A stretch of 64,000 nt of DNA from a bacterium OL-1 (GTDB lineage Bacteria > Actinomycetota > Coriobacteriia > Coriobacteriales > Atopobiaceae): assembly GCA_000752675.2 (NCBI GenBank), contig LM994627.1:63766-127765 (forward strand), in the 5' to 3' direction. This document shows, piece by piece, positions 1 to 8,170 of this stretch. The notes beneath the pieces were generated by a model. The model saw only the letters and a program-made list of their open reading frames with translations, did not search any database and had not been told where the DNA came from. The position numbers and the translations under genes were made by a program. Numbering within the stretch: the first letter of the stretch is position 1; each line of letters starts with the position of its first letter.

Positions 1-1
1 C

Positions 2-343
2 GCCAAGGCGGGCCTTGCCGAGCGCAACTACGCCTGGCGTGGCACCGTGCGCGTGGCCACCAAGTACCCGCGTATCACGCAGGCCTACTACGACTCCATT
101 GGCCAGCAGGTGGACATTGTGACTCTGCACGGCAACATCGAGCTTGGACCCATCGTGGGCATGACCGACCGCATCGTGGACATCACGGCCACGGGCACCA
201 CGCTTCGCGAGAATGACCTGGTCGTTGTGGACGAGGTCATGGAATGCACCGCCCGCTTCTTTGCAGGACCGGCCGCATACCGCTGCGACAAGAGGATTCG
301 CGACCTGGCGACGCGTCTCGCCGAGGTCGCGGGAGGGGAGTAG
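2..343 (+). CDS. hisG: ATP phosphoribosyltransferase HisG, C-terminal part
   Basis: First enzyme of histidine synthesis: condenses ATP with PRPP. Only the last ~113 codons are present; the gene begins before the window and the frame is open from base 2. The segment covers the end of the periplasmic-binding-like catalytic fold, with the run DIVDITATGTTLRENDL-type region that contacts PRPP. The protein stops about 45 residues after this, with no added ACT-like regulatory domain. That is what the short form of HisG looks like, and short forms need the HisRS-like partner HisZ, which would have to lie upstream or elsewhere. The stop is 2 bases before the hisD start, so the genes are co-transcribed. 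Confidence 0.93.
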   Translation, partial: AKAGLAERNYAWRGTVRVATKYPRITQAYYDSIGQQVDIVTLHGNIELGPIVGMTDRIVDITATGTTLRENDLVVVDEVMECTARFFAGPAAYRCDKRIRDLATRLAEVAGGE

Positions 344-345
344 CT

Positions 346-1746
346 TTGAGAAGGATCACGCTTGCCGCCGGACAGGCGCTCACGCAGGCAGACCTCAACC
401 GTTCGGGGGCGCTTCCCCGCGAGGTGATGGAGAGCGCGGCAGCAATTGTGGATGACGTGCGCGAGAGGGGCGACGCAGCCGTCCGCGAGTACTGCCAGCG
501 CTTCGACGGCGTCTGCCCAAGCGACTTCCGCGTTCCGCAGGAACTGGTGGACGCCGCTCCCGGCATGGTGGACGCGGAGTTCCTCTCGTCTCTGCGCCGG
601 GCGTACCGTCAGATCCGCGAGTTCCACGAGCGCCAGCGCGAGAACTCTTGGTTCGAGACGCGCCCCGACGGCACCATCCTGGGCGTCAAGGTGACGCCGC
701 TCGACTCCGTGGCAATCTACGTGCCCGGAGGCCGCGCGCAGTACCCCTCGACCGTGCTCATGGATGCCATTCCCGCAAAGGTCGCCGGCGTGCGGCGCGT
801 TGTCATGGTGACGCCGCCCCAGCACGACGGCACGCTCTCTGCCTATACCTTGGCCGCAGCCTCCGTGGCTGGCGTCGACGAGGTCTACGCCGTGGGAGGT
901 GCCCAGGCGATTGGCGCTGTGGCATACGGCACCGAGTCCATCCCCCGCGTCGACAAGGTCGTGGGTCCCGGTAACGCCTACGTTGCGGCCGCCAAGCGCC
1001 ACGTCTCCGGCGATGTGGGCATCGACATGATCGCAGGCCCGTCCGAGGTCTGCGTCCTGGCAGACGCCTCGGCAGACCCCGTTGTGGTGGCGGCGGACCT
1101 CATGGCCCAGGCCGAGCACGACCCCATGGCGTCCTGCTACCTCGTGACCTGCGACGCGTCGCTTCCAGACCGCGTTCTCGACGCCGTGGAGCGCCTGGTC
1201 TCGCAGAGCCCGCGCGAGAAGATCACCCGTGCCTCGCTCGACGACCGCGGCGTGGTGGTTGTGGCCGCAACGCTGGCAGACGCCGTCGAGGCCGTGAACG
1301 TGGTGGCGCCGGAGCACCTCGAGCTGCACTGCGAGGACGCCATGTCGCTTCTGGGGTCTGTGCGCAACGCAGGCGCCATCTTTGTGGGCGCCTGGAGCTC
1401 TGAGCCCCTGGGGGACTACGTTGCTGGTCCCGATCACACGCTCCCCACGGGGGGCACCGCGCGCTTCTCCAACCCCCTGGGCGTCTACGACTTCCAGAAG
1501 CACTCGAGCGTTATCTCCTACACGCCGCAGGGCCTTCTTGCGGATGCCCCCGCCGTCCAGGCCATGGCTCAGGCCGAGGGGCTTTGGGCGCACGCCCTTT
1601 CTGCCGGGCTACGCGTGAAGCTTGCCGAGCAGGGCGAGAAGGACTTCGCAAACGCGGCCGCCGCTTGCGAGGACGCAACCCACACCGCGTGGCCGCGCGC
1701 CCTCGACACGCCGGGCGTGCCCAAGCTGCCGGGATACGAGGGGTAG
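346..1746 (+). CDS. hisD: Histidinol dehydrogenase
   Basis: Catalyses the last two steps of histidine synthesis, L-histidinol to L-histidine with two NAD+, and is zinc dependent. The 466-residue protein has GPGNAYVAAAK at about 207-217. Zinc ligands are expected at Gln255 and His258 (AQAEHD), and the catalytic Glu-His pair is at 323-324 (APEHLEL). I chose the TTG start at 346 because a strong GGGAGGGGAG ribosome site sits 5 bases upstream and the family N-terminus aligns there. The open frame extends upstream but overlaps hisG. The C-terminus runs some 30 residues beyond the usual ~430-residue length, ending in a Pro-rich tail. Confidence 0.96.
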   Translation: MRRITLAAGQALTQADLNRSGALPREVMESAAAIVDDVRERGDAAVREYCQRFDGVCPSDFRVPQELVDAAPGMVDAEFLSSLRRAYRQIREFHERQRENSWFETRPDGTILGVKVTPLDSVAIYVPGGRAQYPSTVLMDAIPAKVAGVRRVVMVTPPQHDGTLSAYTLAAASVAGVDEVYAVGGAQAIGAVAYGTESIPRVDKVVGPGNAYVAAAKRHVSGDVGIDMIAGPSEVCVLADASADPVVVAADLMAQAEHDPMASCYLVTCDASLPDRVLDAVERLVSQSPREKITRASLDDRGVVVVAATLADAVEAVNVVAPEHLELHCEDAMSLLGSVRNAGAIFVGAWSSEPLGDYVAGPDHTLPTGGTARFSNPLGVYDFQKHSSVISYTPQGLLADAPAVQAMAQAEGLWAHALSAGLRVKLAEQGEKDFANAAAACEDATHTAWPRALDTPGVPKLPGYEG

Positions 1747-1753
1747 GGAAGAG

Positions 1754-2845
1754 ATGACAGGCATCACACCAGAGGTCCGCGCGCTCATGCGGCCGTCCGC
1801 GGCGGCGCTCGAGCCCTACGACCCGGCCTTCTCCCCCGTGGACGTGATTCTCTCGGCAAACGAGAACAACTACGGCATCCCGCCCGAGGTGGCACCGGCG
1901 CTCGCCAAGGCCGTGACCGATGCCGCATGGAACCGCTATCCCGTTCCCCTTTGCGGAGAGCTGCGCGAGAAGATCGCCGCGTGGCACGGCGTGGCACCTG
2001 AGCAGGTAGTTGTTGGCAACGGCGGCGACGAGCTGCTCTTCAACTTCTTCCTGGCGTTTGGCGGTGCGGGGCACGCCCTGGTGAGCTGCCCGCCCACCTT
2101 CTCGGTCTACGGGCTCTATGCCTCCATGGTGGAGACGCCCGTGGTCGAGGTTCCGCGCGAGAAGGGCTTCGCTCCCAACGTGGATGCGCTGGTTGAGGCC
2201 GCGCGCACGGCGACGCTTGTGGTGGTGACCTCGCCCAACAATCCCACGGGCGACCTCTTCCCGCGCGAGGGCGTGCGCAGGCTCTGCGAGGCGTGCCCGG
2301 GCATCGTTCTTGTGGACGAGGCCTACATCGAGTTTGCAGACCCCGGCTCCTCCGTCGAGGACATGCTTGGCGAGTACCAGAACCTGGCCGTTCTACACAC
2401 TTTCTCAAAGGCGTTTGCGCTGGCGGGAGCCCGCATGGGCTACGTGCTGGCAAGCCCCGCGGTGGTGGCGGCGCTTGCCGCCGTGAGGCAGCCCTACTCG
2501 GTGAGCGTGCTCGACCAGGCCGCCGCCCTTGTCGCCGTCACGCACCGGGACGCGTTTCAGCCGGCCATCCAAGCCATACGGCAGGATCGCGGCCGCCTCT
2601 CCAAGATGCTTGACGTCCTCGCCCCGCTGGGCGTGTACGTGTGGCCGAGCCAGGCGAACTTCCTCTGCGTTCGCGTGCCGCACGCCCACGACGTGTGGCG
2701 CCGCCTGCGCGACGAGCGCTCCATACTGGTGAGGGACTTCTCGTTCACGCCCGGTCTTGAGGGCTGCCTGCGCATCACCGTGGGCAAGCCCGAGGAGAAC
2801 GATCTTGTGGTGGCAGCCCTCAAGTCCATCCTGAAGGGGGAATGA
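1754..2845 (+). CDS. hisC: Histidinol-phosphate aminotransferase
   Basis: PLP enzyme (fold type I, class II aminotransferase) that transfers the amino group from glutamate to imidazole-acetol phosphate. The 363-residue protein has the substrate-side motif [10 protein letters not shown] near residue 35, the SPNNPTGD motif and the PLP lysine Lys219 in [11 protein letters not shown]. The ATG at 1754 follows GGGAAGAG, and the frame before it lacks family similarity. It starts 8 bases after the hisD stop. Its end overlaps or abuts hisB, so translation is probably coupled. Confidence 0.96.
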   Translation: MTGITPEVRALMRPSAAALEPYDPAFSPVDVILSANENNYGIPPEVAPALAKAVTDAAWNRYPVPLCGELREKIAAWHGVAPEQVVVGNGGDELLFNFFLAFGGAGHALVSCPPTFSVYGLYASMVETPVVEVPREKGFAPNVDALVEAARTATLVVVTSPNNPTGDLFPREGVRRLCEACPGIVLVDEAYIEFADPGSSVEDMLGEYQNLAVLHTFSKAFALAGARMGYVLASPAVVAALAAVRQPYSVSVLDQAAALVAVTHRDAFQPAIQAIRQDRGRLSKMLDVLAPLGVYVWPSQANFLCVRVPHAHDVWRRLRDERSILVRDFSFTPGLEGCLRITVGKPEENDLVVAALKSILKGE

Positions 2846-2847
2846 CC

Positions 2848-3435
2848 ATGGCACGCGTGGCAAGCGTCTCTCGGCAGACCGCCGAGACATCGATTGAGGT
2901 CACGGTGAACCTTGACGGTACCGGTACCTCGGACATCTCGACGGGGGTGGGCTTCTTCGACCACATGCTCACGGCACTCTCGCGCCACTCGCTCGTGGAC
3001 CTCACGGTGCACGTGAAGGGTGACACCTGGGTGGACGACCACCACACCGTCGAGGACACCGGCATCGTGCTGGGACAGGCGCTCCACCAGGCGCTGGGCG
3101 ACAAGCGCGGCATCCGCCGCTTTGGCGATGCGCTGGTCCCGCTCGACGAGGCCCTGGTCATGGCTGCCGTTGACATCTCCGGCCGTGGCGAGCTCTTTTG
3201 GGACGTGCCCATTGGCCCCGATAAGGTGGGCACCTTCGACACCGAGCTGGGGCACGAGTTCTTCTGCGGCCTGGCGCGTGACGCCGGCATGACCGTTCAC
3301 CTGCGCGAGATTGCCGGCGAGAACGCCCACCACATCCTCGAGGCCACGTTCAAGTCGTTTGCCCGCGCCCTCCGGGCCGCCGTCGAGACGGATCCGCGTG
3401 TGGAGGGCATCCCGTCTACGAAGGGGGCGCTCTGA
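2848..3435 (+). CDS. hisB: Imidazoleglycerol-phosphate dehydratase
   Basis: Manganese-dependent dehydration of imidazole glycerol phosphate to imidazole acetol phosphate. It is a monofunctional HisB of about 195 residues without the phosphatase domain seen in enterics. Two metal-binding His-rich repeats are visible: [11 protein letters not shown] and [10 protein letters not shown] in the first half, and their echo [12 protein letters not shown] and [12 protein letters not shown] in the second. ATG 2848 sits 7 bases after the GGGGG ribosome site and gives the usual MAR- start. An in-frame ATG at 2842 overlapping the hisC stop (ATGA) is the alternative. Confidence 0.95.
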   Translation: MARVASVSRQTAETSIEVTVNLDGTGTSDISTGVGFFDHMLTALSRHSLVDLTVHVKGDTWVDDHHTVEDTGIVLGQALHQALGDKRGIRRFGDALVPLDEALVMAAVDISGRGELFWDVPIGPDKVGTFDTELGHEFFCGLARDAGMTVHLREIAGENAHHILEATFKSFARALRAAVETDPRVEGIPSTKGAL

Positions 3436-4148
3436 TGGCATCCGCGAAGATCGTCGTCATCGACTACCACAAGGGCAACCTCCTCTCCGTCCAGCACGGC
3501 CTTGCTGCCGTGGGCGGCGAGGCGGTCATCTCTGACGCGCCCGAGGACATCTCCACGGCCTCTGGCCTGGTGCTTCCTGGCGTTGGCAGCTTTGAGAGCG
3601 CCATGGAGTACGTGAACGCCTCCGGCCAGGGCGAGGCCATTCTCGACGCACTCGACCGCGGCGTTCCCTTCCTGGGCATCTGCCTGGGGCTCCAGCTGCT
3701 CTTCTCGCGAGGTGAGGAGCGCTCGGGCGAGAGGGGCCTCCCGCACGAGAACGAGGAGCCCGTCGCCGCCGGCACTCTCGGTGACGACCGCTGGGTCGCC
3801 GGTCTGGGCTACTTTCCCGGTTCTGTCACGCGGCTGCGCTCGGGGAGGCTCAAGGTGCCGCACGTGGGGTGGGACCAGGTCTATCCCACCGCGGTGGGCG
3901 AGAGCTCCCGCCTTCTGCGCGGCGTTCCCTCCGGCGCAAACTTCTACTTCACGCACTCCTACGCCCTTGCGGACGACGTCGACCCCGCGTTGGTTGCCGC
4001 CCGCACGCACTACGCGCGCAGCTTTGGCTCGGCCATTGCACAGGGTGCGGTCTTTGGCGTGCAGTTCCATCCCGAGAAGTCCTCTGCCACGGGCCTCGTG
4101 GTGCTCTCCAACTTCGTCGACATCGTGCGGGCTGGGGGCGTCCGATGA
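3435..4148 (+). CDS. hisH: Imidazole glycerol phosphate synthase, glutaminase subunit
   Basis: Class I glutamine amidotransferase that makes ammonia from glutamine and channels it to HisF. The 237-residue protein has the nucleophile Cys83 in GICLGLQLLF and the His212-Glu214 pair in QFHPEKS. The ATG overlaps the hisB stop by one base (TGATG). A loop between residues about 95 and 115 (GERSGERG...) is a little longer than in the best studied homologues. The partner subunit HisF lies two genes downstream, after hisA. Confidence 0.95.
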   Translation: MASAKIVVIDYHKGNLLSVQHGLAAVGGEAVISDAPEDISTASGLVLPGVGSFESAMEYVNASGQGEAILDALDRGVPFLGICLGLQLLFSRGEERSGERGLPHENEEPVAAGTLGDDRWVAGLGYFPGSVTRLRSGRLKVPHVGWDQVYPTAVGESSRLLRGVPSGANFYFTHSYALADDVDPALVAARTHYARSFGSAIAQGAVFGVQFHPEKSSATGLVVLSNFVDIVRAGGVR

Positions 4149-4879
4149 TCCTGTTCCCGGCAATCGACCTGGTGCGCGGCCGTGTGGTGCGCCTTGCGAA
4201 CGGCGACCGCTCGCGCATGGACGTCTATTCGGATAGCCCGGCCTCCGTGGCCCGCGACTTTCTCGCCCGCGGTGCCAGCTGGGTGCACGTGGTAGACCTC
4301 TCGAGCGCGCTTGGCGAGGACGAGGCGGCCCGCGAGGCAAACGCCCAGGCGATACGCGCCATCTGCCAGGTCGAGGGGCTCTCGGTTGACGCCGGCGGCG
4401 GCGTGCGCTCGATCGACGCCATGTGCCGGCTTGCGGGGCTGGGCGTGCGACGCATCGCCATAGGTACGGCGCTCGTGCGCGACCCCGCGTTTGCCCGCCA
4501 GGCGGCGAGCGAGTTTGGCGACATGGCAGTGGCGGACGTCGCCGCAAAGGACGGCGTTGTGCGCGTGAACGGCTGGCGCGAGGGTGGCTCGCTTGCGGCG
4601 GACGACCTCGTTTCCAGCCTTGCCGAGATGGGCTTTCGCCACCTGGTCTTCACTGACATCGCCCGTGACGGCATGCAGACGGGCGTCGACCCCACTGCGT
4701 ACAGGCACATCGCCGAGGTCGCGGGCTTTCCCGTGGTTGCCTCCGGTGGCATTGCCAGCGTGGACGACGTGCGAGCGCTTGCCGCGCTGGGGCCGCAGGT
4801 GGTCGAGGGCTGTATAACGGGGCGCGCGTTGTACGAGGGCGCGCTCACGCTCGAGGACGCTCTCGCCGCGTGCGGGTAG
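4145..4879 (+). CDS. hisA: ProFAR isomerase HisA
   Basis: (Beta-alpha)8-barrel isomerase converting ProFAR to PRFAR. The 244-residue protein begins MILFPAID with the catalytic Asp8, and has the phosphate-binding motifs VDAGGGVRS and ASGGIAS. The barrel's second catalytic Asp is in the FTDIARDG segment. The start overlaps the hisH stop (ATGA). Actinobacteria often carry the bifunctional PriA in this position; no separate trpF is in view, so a PriA-like dual role is possible but cannot be decided from the sequence by eye. Confidence 0.93.
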   Translation: MILFPAIDLVRGRVVRLANGDRSRMDVYSDSPASVARDFLARGASWVHVVDLSSALGEDEAAREANAQAIRAICQVEGLSVDAGGGVRSIDAMCRLAGLGVRRIAIGTALVRDPAFARQAASEFGDMAVADVAAKDGVVRVNGWREGGSLAADDLVSSLAEMGFRHLVFTDIARDGMQTGVDPTAYRHIAEVAGFPVVASGGIASVDDVRALAALGPQVVEGCITGRALYEGALTLEDALAACG

Positions 4880-4887
4880 GCGATGGG

Positions 4888-4975
4888 GTCTGCCGGCCCT
4901 CCTGCCCGGCCCAGCGCTCGCCGTCTTTGGCGGCTCGCTCGCTGCGCGATTCGCCTTGCGGGAGGGCCGGCAGAC
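4888..4975. repeat. Large hairpin repeat, copy 1 (hisA-hisF gap)
   Basis: An 18-bp stem (one G-T wobble) pairs 4888-4905 with 4958-4975. The ~52-base loop contains a smaller GCC...GGC hairpin. The loop core around 4913-4952 matches the reverse complement of the loop of the second hairpin at 5118-5200, while the outer stems of the two copies are different. It may also attenuate transcription between hisA and hisF. There is no T-run, so it is not a classical terminator. Confidence 0.8.
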
Positions 4976-5225
4976 CTCAGGGCAGCCTGCCGCAAGCAGC
5001 GCGCCCTCGCGCAACGTCGCTTGGCTTCTGTTCTCTGTTCTTCTAGAAGGTCAGGCCCTGGTCCCAGGCTCCAGTCAGGGGATGACCGCCTGAACGTGTT
5101 GGTTTCGACTGCGGGCTGCCGTGCTTGTCGCGGCGCGAGTCGCGAAGCGAGCGAGCCGCCCCCAAGGGCGGCGAGCGCCGAGCGCCGCGACAAGCACGGC
5201 GGCCCCCCACCGAAGGGAAGTAACC
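4976..5225. other. Rest of the hisA-hisF intergenic gap
   Basis: No credible gene is seen between the hisA stop and hisF. Apart from the two hairpin repeats, the segment holds CCCTGG/CCAGG-type short inverted repeats near 5055-5075 and a good ribosome site (GAAGGGAAG) just before hisF. The 346-base gap contrasts with the 0-8 base spacing of the preceding genes. Confidence 0.6.
5118..5200. repeat. Large hairpin repeat, copy 2, inverted (hisA-hisF gap)
   Basis: A perfect 19-bp inverted repeat pairs 5118-5136 with 5182-5200 around a 45-base loop, which itself folds (GCCGCCC..GGGCGGC). The loop reads as a diverged reverse-complement copy of the loop of the hairpin at 4888-4975. The pair therefore looks like two inverted members of one repeat family with unrelated stems. 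Confidence 0.8.
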
Positions 5226-5993
5226 ATGCTGACAAAGAGGGTCATCCCCTGCCTGGACGTCAAGGACGGCCGCGTCGTTAAGGGCGTCAACTTCGTCGAC
5301 CTGCGCGACGCCGGCGACCCCGTGGAGCTTGCCGCCAAGTACGACCGCGAGGGCGCGGACGAGGTGGTCTTCCTCGACATCACCGCGACCTCGGATGATC
5401 GCTCTACTACGGTGGACCTGGCCTCGCGCGCGGCAAGCCAGCTGCACATCCCCTACACCGTGGGTGGCGGCTTCCGCGACGTCGAGGGCTGCCGCGTGAT
5501 GGTCTCGGCGGGCGCCGACAAGGTCTCAATCAACTCGGCCGCCGTGCGCGACCCCACCCTCATCACGCGCGCTGCCAGCGCCTTTGGCAGCCAGGCCGTG
5601 GTCGTGGCCATCGACGCCAAGCAGGTGGGGCCGGGCGACAAGTGGGAGGTCTACCTTGCCGGAGGCCGCATCCCCACGGGCATCGACGCCGTCGAGTGGG
5701 CCGAGGAGGCCGCACGCCGCGGTGCCGGAGAGATTCTTCTCACGAGCATGGACCGCGACGGCACCAAGGACGGCTTCGACATCCCGCTCACGCGTTCCGT
5801 TTCGCGCGCGGTGAGCATCCCCGTAATCGCCTCGGGCGGCGTGGGCACGCTCGAGCACTTTGCGGAGGGCATCATTGAGGGCGAGGCCGACGCCGTTCTC
5901 GCCGCGAGCGTCTTCCACTTTGGTACGTACACGGTGCGTCAGGTGAAGGAGTACATGGCGAGTCAGGGCATCCCGGTGAGGCTCGATTTCTAG
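5226..5993 (+). CDS. hisF: Imidazole glycerol phosphate synthase, cyclase subunit
   Basis: Cyclase half of IGP synthase: uses ammonia from HisH to convert PRFAR into imidazole glycerol phosphate and AICAR. The 255-residue (beta-alpha)8 barrel has catalytic Asp11 (PCLDVKDGR) and Asp130 (VAIDAKQ), and the phosphate loops VGGGFRD and ASGGVGT. ATG 5226 follows GAAGGGAAG. Longer upstream reading runs through the hairpin repeat and is not credible coding sequence. Confidence 0.96.
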   Translation: MLTKRVIPCLDVKDGRVVKGVNFVDLRDAGDPVELAAKYDREGADEVVFLDITATSDDRSTTVDLASRAASQLHIPYTVGGGFRDVEGCRVMVSAGADKVSINSAAVRDPTLITRAASAFGSQAVVVAIDAKQVGPGDKWEVYLAGGRIPTGIDAVEWAEEAARRGAGEILLTSMDRDGTKDGFDIPLTRSVSRAVSIPVIASGGVGTLEHFAEGIIEGEADAVLAASVFHFGTYTVRQVKEYMASQGIPVRLDF

Positions 5994-6045
5994 CGAACCC
6001 TGCGCGTCGTCGTCTGCAACACCTGTACGAGAAGGAGCAAGAACC

Positions 6046-6429
6046 ATGACAGATGCGTCGCACGTCTCGCCAACCTATGCCGGCGAGCCCCCGCAGCCTT
6101 GTGACGACTTTCCCGCCTGCGTAAGCTTTGACGCCCACGGCCTCGTGCCCGTGGTCGTGCAGCAGGAGGGCACAGGCGAGGTGCTCATGGTCGCCTGGGC
6201 CAACCGCGAGGCCCTGGACCTCACCATCAAGACGCGCACCAGCTGGTTCTGGTCGCGTTCGCGCAAGGAGCTCTGGAACAAGGGCGCCACCAGCGGAAAC
6301 ATGCAGCAGGTGCGCCGCATCCTTGTGGACTGCGACGCCGACACCCTCATCTACGTGGTCGACTCGCCTGGTCCCGCCTGCCACACAGGGCACCGCAGCT
6401 GCTTCTTCCGCGAGGTTCCTCTCGCTTAA
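6046..6429 (+). CDS. hisI: Phosphoribosyl-AMP cyclohydrolase
   Basis: Opens the adenine ring of phosphoribosyl-AMP, using zinc and magnesium. The 127-residue protein has the diagnostic SRSRKELWNKGATSGN block, the metal motif DCDADTL and the zinc cysteines in GPACHTGHRSCF. The HisE activity is on a separate gene downstream, not fused. The N-terminus has about 20 extra residues before the family core (SPTYAGEPPQPCDDF). The ribosome site GAAGGAG is 8 bases before the ATG. Confidence 0.95.
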   Translation: MTDASHVSPTYAGEPPQPCDDFPACVSFDAHGLVPVVVQQEGTGEVLMVAWANREALDLTIKTRTSWFWSRSRKELWNKGATSGNMQQVRRILVDCDADTLIYVVDSPGPACHTGHRSCFFREVPLA

Positions 6430-6523
6430 GCCCCGCGCCCCCAGGCGCTACGTTGCCTGCACATTCCGCGGGCGTCCTTGCCGTACACTAAATAGGTTGC
6501 TCGCACAAACCAAAGGAGAACAG

Positions 6524-6847
6524 ATGGGCGTCAGAACCGCAAACGTGAAGGACGGAAACATCGGGGAGACCCTGGAGGGACTTGCCGCCGTCATCCACCA
6601 GCGCGCCACCTCGGCGTCCCCGGAGGAGTCCTACACGGCGTGCCTCCTCACGCCAGAGAAGGGCGACAAGCTGCTCTCCAAGCTCGCCGAGGAGTCCTCG
6701 GAGATCATCATGGCCTGCAAGGACGAGGACCACGACCACATCCGCTACGAGATGGGCGACCTTCTCTACCACATGCTCGTGGTTGCCGAGAAGTACGGCA
6801 TCACCCTTAACGAGCTGGCCGGCGAGCTTGACGCCCGCCGCAAGTAG
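6524..6847 (+). CDS. hisE: Phosphoribosyl-ATP pyrophosphatase
   Basis: Hydrolyses phosphoribosyl-ATP to phosphoribosyl-AMP, the second step of the pathway. The 107-residue all-alpha MazG-like protein has the metal motif KLAEESSEIIMA followed by the distal EMGDLLYHMLV helix. ATG 6524 follows AAAGGAGAA. It is 94 bases beyond hisI, the second largest gap in the operon. The frame can be read further back, but without a ribosome site or family similarity. Confidence 0.94.
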   Translation: MGVRTANVKDGNIGETLEGLAAVIHQRATSASPEESYTACLLTPEKGDKLLSKLAEESSEIIMACKDEDHDHIRYEMGDLLYHMLVVAEKYGITLNELAGELDARRK

Positions 6848-6870
6848 GCAGAACCGGAGGTAACCCAAGC

Positions 6871-8133
6871 ATGGCGCAGAGGCCCAAGGTCACAGATAGA
6901 GACGAGCTTGCCCAGAAGATCCAGCCGGTCATCCTGGGGGCAGACTATTCCTGCTACGCGTATGTCCGCGCCTTCTGGGAGGCCTACCACGTTCGCTCGA
7001 TCATCTACGCGGGTTCGGACATCAAGTCCATCTCGCGCACCAAGTTTGCGGACTACCACGTGGAGGAGGGCGTCGACTCCGAGGAGGTCCTCATCCCGCT
7101 GCTCAAGCGCGTGGGCGACCAGCTCTGCGTCGAGGGGCGGGTGCCCTTCCTCGTGACCTGCGGCGACTTCTACGCGCGTATCGTCTCTAAGCACAAGCCA
7201 GAGCTCGAGCGGTGGTACTACACCCCAGTCGTGGACTTTGACGTACTCGACTTTGTCACGCAGAAGCAGAACTTCTACGAGGTGTGCGAGCAGGTGGGCA
7301 TGGCCTACCCCAAGACGCGCTTCCTCGACTGCTCGCTCAAGGGCGCTGTTGCCAACGATGAGGGCTTCACCTACCCGCTGGTGGCCAAGCCGTCCAACTC
7401 GGCCCACTACCACTACGCGGAGTTCGAGGGCAAGAAGAAGGTCTTCGTCATCCAGACACCGGAGGAGCTGCGCCGGGTCTACACGGCGCTCCAGGACTCC
7501 TGCTACGACGACAGCCTCATCGTGCAGGAGTTTGTGCCGGGTGGTGACTCCCACATGCACGCCCTCTACTGCTACGTCGACAAGGACTCCAACCCGGTCT
7601 TTACGGTCTGCTGCCACGTGGGCCTCGAGGACCACCACCCCAGCGCCATTGGCAACGCCGTCGCCATTGTCCCCGAGCCAAACGAGGAGATGACCTCCTC
7701 GGCTGCGCGCTTCCTCAAGAAGGTGGGCTACCACGGCATGTGCTGCTTTGACGCCAAGTACGACGCGCGTGACGGCAGCTACCGCTTCCTCGAGGTCAAC
7801 GCTCGTCCCGGCCGCAGCTCGTGGCTCGTGCTCCTCTCGGGCATCAACTACGCCCGGATCCAGGCGGAAGACGCCATTCTCGGCGTGAGCCCGGTGCCCG
7901 TGGAGCCCAAGGGCGACTGGGCCTACGTGGGCGTTCCCAAGGCAGTGATCAAGCGCTGCATGCCCAACGTGCCGGTGAAGGAGCGCGTGCTTGCGGCATA
8001 TGACAACCACACCGCGAGCTTTGCGCTCGACTGGCCCGAGGACTCCCTCTCCCAGCGCTTCTGGGCACGGGTCAACTTCGAGCACCAGGTCTCGAAGTTC
8101 AAGCGCTACCTCCCCGAGCCGGACCAGCCGTGA
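6871..8133 (+). CDS. ATP-grasp carboxylate-amine ligase family protein
   Basis: A 420-residue ATP-grasp enzyme. The N-terminal third (1-125) is the Rossmann-like pre-ATP-grasp domain. The central part has the ATP lysine segment YPLVAKPSNS (near 171) and the hinge SLIVQEFVPGG. The C-terminal magnesium site is RFLEVNARPGRSSW (Glu-x-Asn). Enzymes of this layout join a carboxylate to an amine through an acyl phosphate. The overall size and GADYSCYAY-type start recall D-aspartate ligases of peptidoglycan cross-bridge synthesis, but substrate cannot be read from sequence. It starts 23 bases after hisE with GGAGG, so it may be read with the his operon. Confidence 0.8.
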   Translation: MAQRPKVTDRDELAQKIQPVILGADYSCYAYVRAFWEAYHVRSIIYAGSDIKSISRTKFADYHVEEGVDSEEVLIPLLKRVGDQLCVEGRVPFLVTCGDFYARIVSKHKPELERWYYTPVVDFDVLDFVTQKQNFYEVCEQVGMAYPKTRFLDCSLKGAVANDEGFTYPLVAKPSNSAHYHYAEFEGKKKVFVIQTPEELRRVYTALQDSCYDDSLIVQEFVPGGDSHMHALYCYVDKDSNPVFTVCCHVGLEDHHPSAIGNAVAIVPEPNEEMTSSAARFLKKVGYHGMCCFDAKYDARDGSYRFLEVNARPGRSSWLVLLSGINYARIQAEDAILGVSPVPVEPKGDWAYVGVPKAVIKRCMPNVPVKERVLAAYDNHTASFALDWPEDSLSQRFWARVNFEHQVSKFKRYLPEPDQP

Positions 8134-8170
8134 CGGCTGGGCGCTCCAGCGCAGGAAGGCATAACGTGCC

